Positions 45,901-54,324 are shown, counted from the first letter of the stretch. The stretch: DNA of 64,000 nucleotides from Marinitoga sp. 1197 (GCF_001021165.1 NZ_AZAY01000010.1:34359-98358), one strand, 5' to 3'. The notes: generated by a model from the letters alone, not told the origin. Numbers and translations: made by a program.

Positions 45901-47981
45901 AGCTTAATCTAAATATTGAATGGGACGCAGAAGATAAAGATGTAAATGATATCTTAAATTATACACTGAAATTATTTAAAGAAAATACTATTATCAAAAC
46001 AGTTCAAACGTCAAATAATAATTATAATTTTACATTAGATGCAGATTCTAATTATAAAATAAAGATTCAAGTTTCTGATGATAAATTATCATATAGCTCA
46101 ACAGAAATAATTTTTTCAACCACTAAAAACCCTGTTATATATAATGACTCATTAAGGACTGACCAACAAACTCATGCAAAAAATGGGGATAAGATTTATT
46201 GGAATGCATATGATCCAGATGGTGATGAATTAACATATGAAGTATATATTGGTGAATCTTTAAATTCTATGGATCTAATTGAAACAACAACAGAAAAAGA
46301 ATATGAACTAAGTAATCTCAAAAATAATACCACGTATTATTGGAAAATAGTAGCATATGATAATAAAGGAGGTAAAGCTGAATCTGAGGTTAAACAATTT
46401 AAATCAAATGCGTATCCCACATTTGATAATGATAAATTTTATCCATTAAATAATTCTATGGGTGTAGAAAAAAACGTTACTTTAAGCTGGCTAGCAAGCG
46501 ATAAAGATAACGATACATTAAAATACGATATTTACACTGGAAATAGTCCGGAGAATTTAAATAGGATAATATCAGATTACACATACAACAGTTATAATAT
46601 AAAGGGACTTGAAAATGGGAAAATTTATTATTGGAAAGTCATTGCAAAAGATTCTTATGGTGGAATAGCAGAATCTAATATAATGAATTTTAAGGTTAAT
46701 ACAAAACCGGAAAAACCCAATATAGAATATACTATATATAATGGACTTGAAGCTTTAATAAGCTGGTATTCTGTTGATCCTGAAGGTCAAAATGTTACTT
46801 TTGATTTATTGAAATCTAATGATGATAGTAATTATAGTACTGTAGTATATAACACAACTGAAAAAGAATATTTTTCATCAAGACTTATTCCGAATAATAC
46901 ATATTATTGGAAGGTTAGAGCAATAGATGAAAAAGAAGATTATAGCGAATCAACAATTACATTTAAAACATCAAGTATAGACACAAATATTTTTACAATT
47001 GAAAAAGGGGCCAATTCAACTTTAGATGAAATTATAGATGTAAAGGAATTAGGTACAGGAGATTTTACTTTTATTCAGAAAGAAGATAATACATATTATT
47101 TATCAAAAATGGATAAAGACGGAACAGAAACAACAAAAGATTCATCTGTAACAATAGATTTCACTCCATACTTTATGGACACTTCTTCGAATATAACATT
47201 GTTGGGTATAAATTCTGGAAAAATAGAATTCAGAGAATATGATAATAATTTGAATTCATTAAATTCCACTCCAACAAATGTTGCAGGAGATATTATAAAT
47301 GATTATATAAAATTATCTGACAATTCTTATATTATTGTTGGGAGCAGTTCTACAGGTGATTTCATAGAAAAGATTGACCCATCAAATGGTTCTACACTGT
47401 TGAATACATTAATTTATAGTAAAGCTAAATTAAATTCCGTTATAAATATAATAGATGAAGATGGAAAAGAAAAATATATACTTTCTGGTAGCAAAAATGG
47501 ATCGGGATATTTAATAAAGCTGGATGAGAATTTCAATGTAGAATCAGAGAAATTGTTATCGGATATAGATGCTATTTATGATATAAACGATAGTGGAAAT
47601 GATATAGTACTTGCCGGATTTACAACTAATGATTTAGTTGTAAAAACATACAGTTATAGATTAAATGAAATATTCTCGCCAATATATGAAAATGATTTTA
47701 TCAATACATTTGTAAAAATATTAAAAACAGAAGATGGATATTTAATAGTATTAAATAGCAATAATGGAAATATTGAAATACTAAGAGCAGATTTCAGTTT
47801 AAATGTTACAAAAAAACATATCTATGGAAAAGGTAATGACATTGCAAATGGTATAATAAAAACATCAGATGGTGGATATATAATATTTGGCCAAACAAAA
47901 TCATTTAATGACAGAGAATATGGTAATTCATATATTATAAAAACAGATTCCAATTTATTAGGTTGGAGTACACCGGAATAG
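42909..47981 (+). CDS. Very large cell-surface lipoprotein with about 14 fibronectin type III-like repeats
   Basis: The 1690-residue protein has a lipoprotein signal ending VLNSC, so Cys20 would be lipidated. It then carries about 14 FN3-like modules of 85-105 residues, each with a Trp near its start (LSWSAEDRDG, LTWESYDPDDG, ILNWSAADPDNDD) and a closing TYYWKI-type strand. The last 280 residues change to a propeller-like region with repeats such as TSDGGYIIFGQTKS. Such proteins form extended surface or periplasmic fibres; adhesion to carbohydrate or to the outer sheath is plausible. A hairpin may mask its ribosome binding site. A smaller exported protein follows after 9 bp. Confidence 0.88.
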   Translation: MKKNLIYIFVILIIFVLNSCIFKAPPPKPILDYPKEDVLNNLPLSFDISWNLDSNSNFDNINFEVYYGKAKTLLNNKISTSKTFAKISNLEPDTTYYLKIRSIIGNSYTDSKIYEIKTTDIPKIFFNINKTTINQNYINLSWSAEDRDGIKKYLLYMSDNPEFNPENKIFEGLNEGFRVDELDYGKTYYFKLIAYDTIGVSNKEVINIEVSDLAFYGFYPSDNSLSIPVNTIELKWNYSIDSKEFLLIFSPNNDLSDDGKYYVEKNITGNTFTLKNLPSGSTFYWKIKDVKNNFESPILKFTTSYKPEIEITYPKKTLETENYAVGVPENAKITWESTDIDNDQLTYHFLLKEIDENDEFIDFSNDLKYDKKTVNNYFNVNLEKGKYYALRVDVDDGKGNYVKGKIVKFRTNLDPIKPYNLSPNNEINIPTNIATLTWESYDPDDGISYNIYFGENPIILEKLASTEKEEYTIRNLDYGKIYYWKVEAIDTNNATSISDIATFITNKKPIFNSSSPSLNAENISLKPTINWNFEDDNISYYEIYFSKYSENLTLLSTTLENSYTFSGLLFPETKYQYEIVAYDTENASSSSGIITFSTTNKPQVILESPDGNNESLKPIFKWDVNDPDNDKLSYILNIKLSDDEVVSYTLNSTEFTYNKYLKPDTEYSWSVFVEDSNFATTISATQTFKTTNYPQITLISPVSQIDMNSTVILNWSAADPDNDDIEYTVYLNDEQVATTTNNSYELTDLLPKTEYFWKILAKDSNMATSVTFPATFITGDAPIVAPNITNIYDYYDPSKEYTFNEKKYPNKLKIKWKNSLNVSYYNIYKKSKNGEETLIATNVTNNIYVIEIPEGGKYNIYIKAFNDKGFYLKGQELLLNINQPPILQDYSPGDNSEDISLNPKIIWYADDPDSSTYSLYVYFGKNIDNLQSEYISNAQGTNEYNMNATLEPGTTYYWKIRLEDEMKGYTETKLRKFITTYQPKITHINISNNATNVQLNLNIEWDAEDKDVNDILNYTLKLFKENTIIKTVQTSNNNYNFTLDADSNYKIKIQVSDDKLSYSSTEIIFSTTKNPVIYNDSLRTDQQTHAKNGDKIYWNAYDPDGDELTYEVYIGESLNSMDLIETTTEKEYELSNLKNNTTYYWKIVAYDNKGGKAESEVKQFKSNAYPTFDNDKFYPLNNSMGVEKNVTLSWLASDKDNDTLKYDIYTGNSPENLNRIISDYTYNSYNIKGLENGKIYYWKVIAKDSYGGIAESNIMNFKVNTKPEKPNIEYTIYNGLEALISWYSVDPEGQNVTFDLLKSNDDSNYSTVVYNTTEKEYFSSRLIPNNTYYWKVRAIDEKEDYSESTITFKTSSIDTNIFTIEKGANSTLDEIIDVKELGTGDFTFIQKEDNTYYLSKMDKDGTETTKDSSVTIDFTPYFMDTSSNITLLGINSGKIEFREYDNNLNSLNSTPTNVAGDIINDYIKLSDNSYIIVGSSSTGDFIEKIDPSNGSTLLNTLIYSKAKLNSVINIIDEDGKEKYILSGSKNGSGYLIKLDENFNVESEKLLSDIDAIYDINDSGNDIVLAGFTTNDLVVKTYSYRLNEIFSPIYENDFINTFVKILKTEDGYLIVLNSNNGNIEILRADFSLNVTKKHIYGKGNDIANGIIKTSDGGYIIFGQTKSFNDREYGNSYIIKTDSNLLGWSTPE

Positions 47982-47990
47982 GGGGATAAT

Positions 47991-49262
47991 ATGGCAAAAA
48001 AAATTTTAATTTTATTATCCGTATTATTTATGTCTATTTTTGCTTTTGGAAAATTACATAATATATATATTGGTTATAATTATGATTTTCTATATTATAA
48101 CCAATCTTTTAAAAGTATAAACGGACATTATTTATATATAGGATATAATTCTGGTAATATACCTTTGAAAATTCAGCTCGGCACTCAGAATAACTTACAA
48201 TTTAGCGGTTTAATATCAACATTTGCAAAATTAGGAAAATTTTCTTTAGAACCATATTTGAAGTATAATAATGATTTTTCTATAGGGATAATGATAAATT
48301 ATTCTAATTTTTATTTTAATTACACTCTTAATAAGAATAATAATCAGATTTTTGGTGTGGGGTTAAACATACCAGTTATAAAATTTGGAAAGGATATTGT
48401 TTCATATATAGAAAGTCCTGATTATATATATAATATTGCAGGAGAAAAAGTAAATATAAGATTAACAGCAAAAACTCAAAATGATGTGGCAGAAAATGTA
48501 GATATATTTTATTCTATAAATAATAAAGATATCGTATATATTGGAAAAACGAATCAATTTGGTGAAATATATTTAAAATTACCGAAAATTCATGAATCGG
48601 GAAAATATAAAATTAATATCTATGCAGGCAATAAAGCGAAAAAAATGAAGACAATTATATTGAAAGTTCAACCAGCAAAGGTAACCAATATATCTTTTGA
48701 TTTTGATAAAAAAAGCATTTTTACAGATAATCAGAATATTCTACATATAAGAAATATTAAAGTATATGACAAATTTTCAAATGAGATAAAAAATTATGAA
48801 ATAAAATTTATAAAATTTAAGGTTTTAGGAGATTCTAAGGAAGTAAAATATTCATATTTGGATAATACGGTAATATTAGAACCTTTTGGCGAAAGTGGAT
48901 CTTATGATTTATATTATGAGGTAAATGTTAATGGGAAGTATATTAATGGAATAAAAAAAATAGTGGTAAAAAACAATCCTAAAAATATCAGTGATATAAA
49001 AATAGATATTGAATATCTTGGAAGAGAAAAAAGTTCGGGACTATTTAAAATAAAAATACCAGAAATATATTTTTTGAATTCGGAAAAGGAGTATATTAAT
49101 AGCTTTTTTGTCTATTATAATAATAAAAAAGTGGATATAAAAAATAATATATTTAAAGTACCATTAAATGAAAATTTTCCTCAAAATATAATATTTAAAG
49201 TAGATATAAACTATTATAATTATAGCAAAACAATAAAAAAGGTTTTAACTATAACCAATTAA
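47991..49262 (+). CDS. Exported protein with beta-rich N-terminal and Ig-like C-terminal domains
   Basis: The 423-residue protein has a signal peptide (AKKILILLSVLFMSIFAFG, then KLHN). Residues about 20-135 alternate aromatic and polar residues in short strands (YIGYNYDFLYYNQ, FYFNYTLNKNN), like a small outer-membrane beta-barrel; the rest is a series of Ig-like or carboxypeptidase-regulatory-like beta domains (IYYIGKTNQFGEIYLKLP type). It is co-transcribed with the FN3 lipoprotein and may anchor or pair with it on the toga. No named family is recognised. Confidence 0.65.
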   Translation: MAKKILILLSVLFMSIFAFGKLHNIYIGYNYDFLYYNQSFKSINGHYLYIGYNSGNIPLKIQLGTQNNLQFSGLISTFAKLGKFSLEPYLKYNNDFSIGIMINYSNFYFNYTLNKNNNQIFGVGLNIPVIKFGKDIVSYIESPDYIYNIAGEKVNIRLTAKTQNDVAENVDIFYSINNKDIVYIGKTNQFGEIYLKLPKIHESGKYKINIYAGNKAKKMKTIILKVQPAKVTNISFDFDKKSIFTDNQNILHIRNIKVYDKFSNEIKNYEIKFIKFKVLGDSKEVKYSYLDNTVILEPFGESGSYDLYYEVNVNGKYINGIKKIVVKNNPKNISDIKIDIEYLGREKSSGLFKIKIPEIYFLNSEKEYINSFFVYYNNKKVDIKNNIFKVPLNENFPQNIIFKVDINYYNYSKTIKKVLTITN

Positions 49263-49293
49263 AACTTTTTGTAAATATTTTTCGTCTAAAAGG

Positions 49294-49322
49294 TTGAAAA
49301 TGTTACTTAATTATGTTATAAT
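49294..49322 (+). promoter_or_regulatory. Promoter of ssrA
   Basis: TTGAAA (49294-49299), 17-bp spacer, TATAAT (49317-49322), about 12 bp before the mature 5' end. Confidence 0.88.
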
Positions 49323-49333
49323 GAATATCGCCT

Positions 49334-49696
49334 GGGGACGAAACGGTTTCGACGGGGGTAGAGTAAGTCGGAAAGCGAGCCGTGGAAGACTGTTACCACG
49401 TAAAATAATCGGTCAAAAAAGAGAATTGCCGAAGAAAATTACGCTTTAGCTGCTTAATATAAAATAGCAGCCGTCCTTTCAGCTGTTCTGGGTCAAATAG
49501 CTGAATAGGGCGTCATAAACAATGACCCTTACCCAAAAATCTTTCTCCTGGATTTTTGGGGAAATTTTAGGGAGATAGCTTAATCTTATCCTGCCTGTGG
49601 GAGAAGATTAAGTAAAAATCAAAACACAGGCTGCGCTCGGAGAAGTCCGGCTTACTCTGCTTTCGGACGCGGGTTCGACTCCCGCCGTCTCCACCA
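49334..49696 (+). ncRNA. ssrA: Transfer-messenger RNA (tmRNA)
   Basis: The 363-nt RNA begins GGGGACGAAACGGTTTCGACGG, which is the conserved 5' end, and closes with a tRNA-like T arm (GGGTTCGACTCCC) and acceptor CGTCTCC plus encoded CCA; GGGGACG and CGTCTCC pair. The tag frame ends in codons for AEENYALAA before TAA at about 49457. Pseudoknot stems follow, including a strong CCCAAAAATC/GATTTTTGGG stem at 49533-49560. tmRNA rescues stalled ribosomes with SmpB, which is not encoded here. Confidence 0.97.
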
Positions 49697-49733
49697 ACAT
49701 ATATGAGCGATGGCTTTCTAAGCCTGAAGCTCC

Positions 49734-49763
49734 GAGGAGCTCATAAAGGGCTCCTCTTTTTTT
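49734..49763 (+). terminator. Terminator of ssrA
   Basis: GAGGAGC and GCTCCTC pair across a 9-nt loop, followed by seven T. Confidence 0.85.
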
Positions 49764-49792
49764 ATTTTTACACAGTTTATATTATACTACCA

Positions 49793-49820
49793 CAAAATCC
49801 CCGTTTTCGGGGATTTTGTA
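49793..49820. terminator. Perfect hairpin at the end of the nuclease gene remnant
   Basis: ACAAAATCCCCG and CGGGGATTTTGT pair around TTTT. It touches the stop codon of the remnant on the minus strand and probably was its terminator; AT-rich ends make it usable from both sides. Confidence 0.7.
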
Positions 49821-49979
49821 TTATATCTTTTCAATTATATAATCATCAATATTTCTTTTTTCTGAATTGATATTTATTCCTATTATATATATTTCTTTTC
49901 CTCTGTATTTTTCATAATATTTCTTTTCTTTTATTTGTTTTATTGCATCAATTGCACTTTTATCCACATTTGTTTTTTC
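49821..49979 (-). pseudogene. Remnant: C-terminal tail of an AAA-ATPase-like/PD-(D/E)XK nuclease-family protein
   Basis: On the minus strand about 52 codons remain, coding for DKSAIDAIKQIKEKKYYEKY, RGKEIYIIGIN and RNIDDYIIEKI before a TAA. This matches the end of the DUF1703 (PDDEXK_9) proteins that occur in many copies in Thermotogota and other anaerobes. An in-frame TGA directly precedes it and no ribosome binding site or start exists, so the gene is decayed. The rest of 49764-50030 holds no further gene. Confidence 0.7.
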
Positions 49980-50030
49980 TCAGTATTATTATAGCATAAA
50001 TGTATCCTACTCAGAAGACAGGTTATATTA

Positions 50031-51485
50031 TTAAATTGATTTTAAATATTTTAATATAATATTTTTGGCAATGTTGTTATCAGAGAAAAATTCTGAAATA
50101 GGTATATAATTATAACTTTTGCTCGGGTTTTTTAGATAATTTTCAATAGCTTCAAGATATTTTTTTGCTGTTATTTTCCATGTATAATTGGTAAGAACTC
50201 TTTTCTTACCTAATTCAGAATATTTATCAAAATTTTTTAATCCTTCAATTAATCCGTTTATAATATTTTTAATATCCATCGGATCTATTAAAACACCGTA
50301 ATTGCCATTATCAAATGCTTCTGATGGACCACCATTTTTTGTTGCTACAATTGATAATCCTACAGCCGCTGCTTCAATTGGTGCCAGACCAAAGGGTTCA
50401 TAGAAAGCTGGTAATACAAATACAGATTTTCTTTTTACAAAATATCTATAGGCACTTGCTAGTTCTTCCTGGCCTGGAACATCAAATAATGATACTTTTC
50501 CATATAAATTATATTTCTCTATAATATTTTTTATTTCTTTGATAATTTTCTGTTCTTTTTTTGAAAGTTTATCAATATCCTCAAAGCCATTTTTTAATCC
50601 TCTAACAAAAATAACCAAATTGGCTATTTTCTGTAAATGTGTGGATTGAGAATAAGCCTTAACCACACCAATATGATTTTTCTTTTCGTCAATTCTACTT
50701 GAAAGTACTATATATTGTTTATTGAGATTATCCAGATCTCTTAATAAATATTGTTCTATTTTTCCCCAGAATATATTATCAATATATTTTTTATTTTGAG
50801 AAAATATTTTTGTATTTACTCCAGGAGGGATAATTTTAAATTTGGAATTATCATTTATATCTATAGCCCCTTCATATAATTGATGTCCATATTGTTCAAA
50901 TCTTTCCAGATTTGTACTTACAATATTAAATGCAGATCTATTCATGGAAATTCTTTCAGCAATTATTCTTGCTGAAAAATTATATTCTTTATCATAGGCA
51001 TCAAAATTATTTATATTAACCCCTAATTTATCAAGTTTTTGAGCTCCTAATGAATGAGCAGTAAACGAAAAAGGTATATGTGTAATATTTTCAAAAATTG
51101 CACCACTTATACCACCATCACCATAATGTGTGGTAACAAAATCTGGTAATTCACCAAGTTTTTTGTAATATTCAAAAATATTTTCCGAAAAAGTTTGCAA
51201 ATATGGCCATAAAAGTTCTTTCCTTAAAAATTTTTTTTCTCCAAAAGGTATTCTAATAATTTTCAAATTTTCAAAACCATCATAATGATCAAAATCATCT
51301 TTGAATTCTGACCAATTATCATCTTCAATTTTTCGTGTAAATATGTCAATATTAACTCCTAATTTCGAGAGTTCCATGGCCACTTCACGTACATAAATTA
51401 ATTGTCCTCCAAAATCTGGGTGTTGAGTTAGTCTCGAATTTTTTTTATCAAAATTTCCTTGTGGATTAAAAAAAGCTATTCTCAT
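50031..51485 (-). CDS. GT4 glycosyltransferase of the sucrose-phosphate synthase type
   Basis: The 484-residue protein has the sucrose/mannosylfructose-phosphate synthase layout: an N-terminal FGGQLIYVREVAMELSKLG, TTHYGDGGISG, FSFTAHSLGAQK, then VLSSRIDEKKNHIGVVKAY and the GT4 donor-site motif EPFGLAPIEAAAVGLSIVATKNGG. Such enzymes join a nucleotide sugar to fructose 6-phosphate or a related acceptor. Sucrose phosphate, mannosylfructose phosphate or a compatible-solute precursor are possible products; the nearby PfkB kinase (fructokinase type) and ManA could feed it. Separated from the Pel operon by repeat copy D. Confidence 0.8.
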   Translation of the reverse strand: MRIAFFNPQGNFDKKNSRLTQHPDFGGQLIYVREVAMELSKLGVNIDIFTRKIEDDNWSEFKDDFDHYDGFENLKIIRIPFGEKKFLRKELLWPYLQTFSENIFEYYKKLGELPDFVTTHYGDGGISGAIFENITHIPFSFTAHSLGAQKLDKLGVNINNFDAYDKEYNFSARIIAERISMNRSAFNIVSTNLERFEQYGHQLYEGAIDINDNSKFKIIPPGVNTKIFSQNKKYIDNIFWGKIEQYLLRDLDNLNKQYIVLSSRIDEKKNHIGVVKAYSQSTHLQKIANLVIFVRGLKNGFEDIDKLSKKEQKIIKEIKNIIEKYNLYGKVSLFDVPGQEELASAYRYFVKRKSVFVLPAFYEPFGLAPIEAAAVGLSIVATKNGGPSEAFDNGNYGVLIDPMDIKNIINGLIEGLKNFDKYSELGKKRVLTNYTWKITAKKYLEAIENYLKNPSKSYNYIPISEFFSDNNIAKNIILKYLKSI

Positions 51486-51504
51486 TTTTTCACCTCATCC
51501 TTAT

Positions 51505-51711
51505 TTTAAGTTTATATGGTGTCCAATTAGTAAAGTAAGCGAAAACTCGAAAATTGCCTGAAAAAATAGCATATGAAGCCGGTCAATTTTGCATGGATGC
51601 AAAATACCGAACATGGATGTGAGTCTGATACGACCGGCGAAAATATGCTATTTTTGAAGATTAGCAATTAAGGTTTGAGCAACTTTACTTTTTGGACACC
51701 CTTTAAGTTTA
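51505..51711 (+). repeat. Palindromic multi-hairpin repeat, copy D (subfamily 2), with 10-bp flanking direct repeats
   Basis: The core runs 51518-51700, from GGTGTCC to GGACACC. Its arms end in GCCGGTC/GACCGGC and hold AAAAATAGCATAT in both arms. One inner hairpin is ATTTTGCAT/ATGCAAAAT (51586-51605); a second is decayed but keeps ACATGGATGT. The outer and inner arms differ in sequence from copies A-C while the plan is the same. TTTAAGTTTA flanks it at 51505-51514 and 51702-51711. It ends 20 bp before the start codon of the glycosyltransferase on the minus strand. Confidence 0.85.
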
Positions 51712-51717
51712 GTTATT

Positions 51718-52623
51718 CTATTTATTTTTAAAAAATTTTAAAGCATCAGAAATATCATTTAATCTTTGATTTTTATTTGCTGGATATCCATAAAATCCAT
51801 ATTGATTACATAAATTTATAAAATCCATAATCTTTTCTTTATTAATATTTTTTGGATTATATATGTAATCTGTTACTAAAACAGGTTTTCCTGAATTTTT
51901 GATTTTTAATATATATTTTAAACGATGATCTATATATTTTTCTTTGTTTTTTTTCAGCTTTGTATAAAATAAACTCTCAATTCCAATACCCGATATAACG
52001 TTTAAATATCGTCCATTATCATACTCTATAATTTCTTCGCCATTTTGAGGTATTATAAGAAAGTCAGGATTTTTTTTTCTGGCATAGTCAGCAATTTCAA
52101 CTATAAAATCTATCATTCTGTTAGCAGTTATTTTTATGTTATAGCCATTATTAGCCCAGTATACATAACTGTCGACAAGATCGATATATACACCTTTAAA
52201 TCCCTGAGAAATAATTTTATCAAGATAATCAAATATTATATTTTTCCATTCTTTATCCCAGTATTTTACTTTATAATTTCCAGGCCAATTTTTATTTTCA
52301 CCATCAAGCCATTCTGGTGGATTATTATACCAATCATCTTTCCAATAATATCTATAATTCTCCGCTTCACCTATACTTAAATAAGCTAAGGCTATAATTC
52401 CTTTTAGTCTATCTATTTGATATTTTTTAAACTCATTTTTTTCACTTCCATCTTTTGAATAATCAATTATTAAAAATTTTGGATTATAAAAAAGGGTAAT
52501 TTTATTTAAATCTATATTAGTCAATTGATATATCAATGGGACGTCAAGTTTTTCTATAAATAACGGTATTAAAAAAGGAGTTCCAATTAATAATATTAAT
52601 ATGAATATTATAGTTTTTTCCAT
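51718..52623 (-). CDS. MJ1477/TM1410 family glycoside hydrolase (GH114-like), possible split PelA hydrolase
   Basis: The 301-residue protein begins with a membrane anchor or signal (TIIFILILLIGTPFLIPLF). The (beta/alpha)8 family motifs are present: FLIIDYSKDG, GIIALAYLSIGEAENYR, KWKNIIFDYLD-type spacing, GFKGVYIDLVDSY and PDFLIIPQNGEE. TM1410-like proteins are related to endo-alpha-1,4-polygalactosaminidases and are structural relatives of the hydrolase domain of PelA. Four bp separate it from the pfkB stop, so it is the last gene of the Pel transcript. It may trim or release Pel polymer outside the membrane; this role is inference. Confidence 0.85.
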   Translation of the reverse strand: MEKTIIFILILLIGTPFLIPLFIEKLDVPLIYQLTNIDLNKITLFYNPKFLIIDYSKDGSEKNEFKKYQIDRLKGIIALAYLSIGEAENYRYYWKDDWYNNPPEWLDGENKNWPGNYKVKYWDKEWKNIIFDYLDKIISQGFKGVYIDLVDSYVYWANNGYNIKITANRMIDFIVEIADYARKKNPDFLIIPQNGEEIIEYDNGRYLNVISGIGIESLFYTKLKKNKEKYIDHRLKYILKIKNSGKPVLVTDYIYNPKNINKEKIMDFINLCNQYGFYGYPANKNQRLNDISDALKFFKNK

Positions 52624-52627
52624 AATA

Positions 52628-53518
52628 TCACCTTACATATTTATTTTTAATGTTTTTCCAGTTATCTAAAGGTGCAATTGCACCGGTATATTTCAATTTT
52701 TCTGCAGCAAAAGCCAATCCTAATTTTACAGATTCAACTATATTTAAGTTATTTATCAATCCTATGTATATTCCAGACCACACAGCATCTCCAGCTCCGG
52801 TAACATCAATAACATTTGTTTTATATGATGGAAGAGAAATATTATAATTTTTATTATAAACAATAGCGCCTTTTTCACCCAATGTAAAAATTATATTTTT
52901 TATTCCCAGTTTTTTAAAATTGTCAATATTTGCATTTCCAAATATATTTTCAGCATCATCAAGTGATGGTTTTATTATATCAATGTATGGCCCAAAGATT
53001 TTTAAAACTTCTATTATAGAATATTTATTATGCCATAAGACTGTACGATAATTTGGATCAAATCCTATTATTATATTTTTTGATTTAGCTTTCTTTACCA
53101 GCTGGAGTATTTTTTCAAATTGAGTTGTTTCTGATATTGCCCAAGAAGATATATGTATAATTTTAAAAGTACTTAAGTCAATATCAGGTATTTCCAGATT
53201 TATTGAAGAGCTCTGATAAGCTTTAAATTCCGGAGTTTTTTTTGATTTATTTACAAATACTATATCAGTATTTACATCTTCCTTTTCGAATAAAAAGGAT
53301 GTATTTACACCGTTTTTTTTCAAATAATTTTTAATGAATAAACCAAATTGGTCTCTACCTATAGTGGATAATATATAACTTTCTATATTTTGCCTGGCTA
53401 AATTTACAGCTATATTTCCAGGAGAACCACCAAAAAATTTTCGGAAAACGTTTGCATTCTCTAATGAATCAAATTCACTTATCATATCAATTAATACTTC
53501 ACCTATTGATAAAAACAT
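52628..53518 (-). CDS. PfkB family sugar kinase, fructokinase type
   Basis: The 296-residue enzyme has the N-terminal signature FFGGSPGNIAVNLARQN and the C-terminal DVTGAGDAVWSGI with the catalytic Asp. IGEVLIDMISEF at the start and overall length fit fructokinases. ATG 53518 follows GGAGAGGTG; a GTG two codons upstream overlaps that site. It would phosphorylate fructose or a similar sugar in the cytoplasm. Location between a nitrilase and the TM1410-like gene in the Pel operon is unusual. Confidence 0.88.
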   Translation of the reverse strand: MFLSIGEVLIDMISEFDSLENANVFRKFFGGSPGNIAVNLARQNIESYILSTIGRDQFGLFIKNYLKKNGVNTSFLFEKEDVNTDIVFVNKSKKTPEFKAYQSSSINLEIPDIDLSTFKIIHISSWAISETTQFEKILQLVKKAKSKNIIIGFDPNYRTVLWHNKYSIIEVLKIFGPYIDIIKPSLDDAENIFGNANIDNFKKLGIKNIIFTLGEKGAIVYNKNYNISLPSYKTNVIDVTGAGDAVWSGIYIGLINNLNIVESVKLGLAFAAEKLKYTGAIAPLDNWKNIKNKYVR

Positions 53519-53541
53519 ATACACCTCTCCTCATAGATTTT

Positions 53542-54324
53542 TTATTTATAGAATTCAGGTATTCTATCATAGAAAATATTATTATGTTTATTCAGATTTT
53601 TATTATTAGCTTCTTCTGGATTTATATTCACAATTTTAACTTTGTCACCTTTTTGAGGGAATCTTACAATTACTTTTCCATCTGGATTTGTTATTTGACT
53701 CATTCCGGTAAATTTATTTGAATTAAGAGCATTTATTTCTTCCCCCCATCTATTTGAGGTTACAATAAAAACTCTGTTTTCTAAAGATCGTATTTTATTA
53801 GCTTCTTGACAATAAGGCATAACTAAATTAGCGCTATGTGCAATTATTTGAGCGCCTTTTAAAGCCAGAGTTCTGAAAGATTCTGGGAAAAACCAATCAA
53901 AGCATATTGCAAGTCCTATTTTAACGCCATTGATATTTTCAACCCAAAAACCCGTATTGCCTTTTTCAAAAAATAATTTTTCTTCATAAAATAGATGTGT
54001 TTTTCTATATATTCTATGACTTCCATCTGATTTTATCAGTATAGATGAATTATAAAATTTTTCATTGTCATTTTCAACAAATCCAAAAACAACATTTGTT
54101 TTTTTTGATATTGCAAAGTCTTTAAAAGCTTTTATAGAAAAGCCATTCATGTTTTCAGAGACCCATTCGACTTCATTTTTTGTATTAAAAGTATAACCTG
54201 TAAATGCAAGTTCAGGAAATACAAATAAATCAGCGCTTTCACTTTTAATTAGATTTATACCCCTCTCTACGTTTTCCTTTACCTGAAATAGATGAGGTTT
54301 AAATTGTACTAATCCAATTTTCAT
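53542..54324 (-). CDS. Carbon-nitrogen hydrolase (nitrilase superfamily)
   Basis: The 260-residue protein carries the catalytic Glu (FPELAFTGY), Lys (YRKTHLF) and Cys (LAICFDWFFPE) of the nitrilase superfamily. This class includes omega-amidases and N-carbamoyl amide hydrolases; the substrate is not evident. The end of the upstream folate gene overlaps its start by 4 bp. A C-N hydrolase in a deacetylase operon might act on amino-sugar by-products, but it may be an unrelated passenger. Confidence 0.9.
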   Translation of the reverse strand: MKIGLVQFKPHLFQVKENVERGINLIKSESADLFVFPELAFTGYTFNTKNEVEWVSENMNGFSIKAFKDFAISKKTNVVFGFVENDNEKFYNSSILIKSDGSHRIYRKTHLFYEEKLFFEKGNTGFWVENINGVKIGLAICFDWFFPESFRTLALKGAQIIAHSANLVMPYCQEANKIRSLENRVFIVTSNRWGEEINALNSNKFTGMSQITNPDGKVIVRFPQKGDKVKIVNINPEEANNKNLNKHNNIFYDRIPEFYK

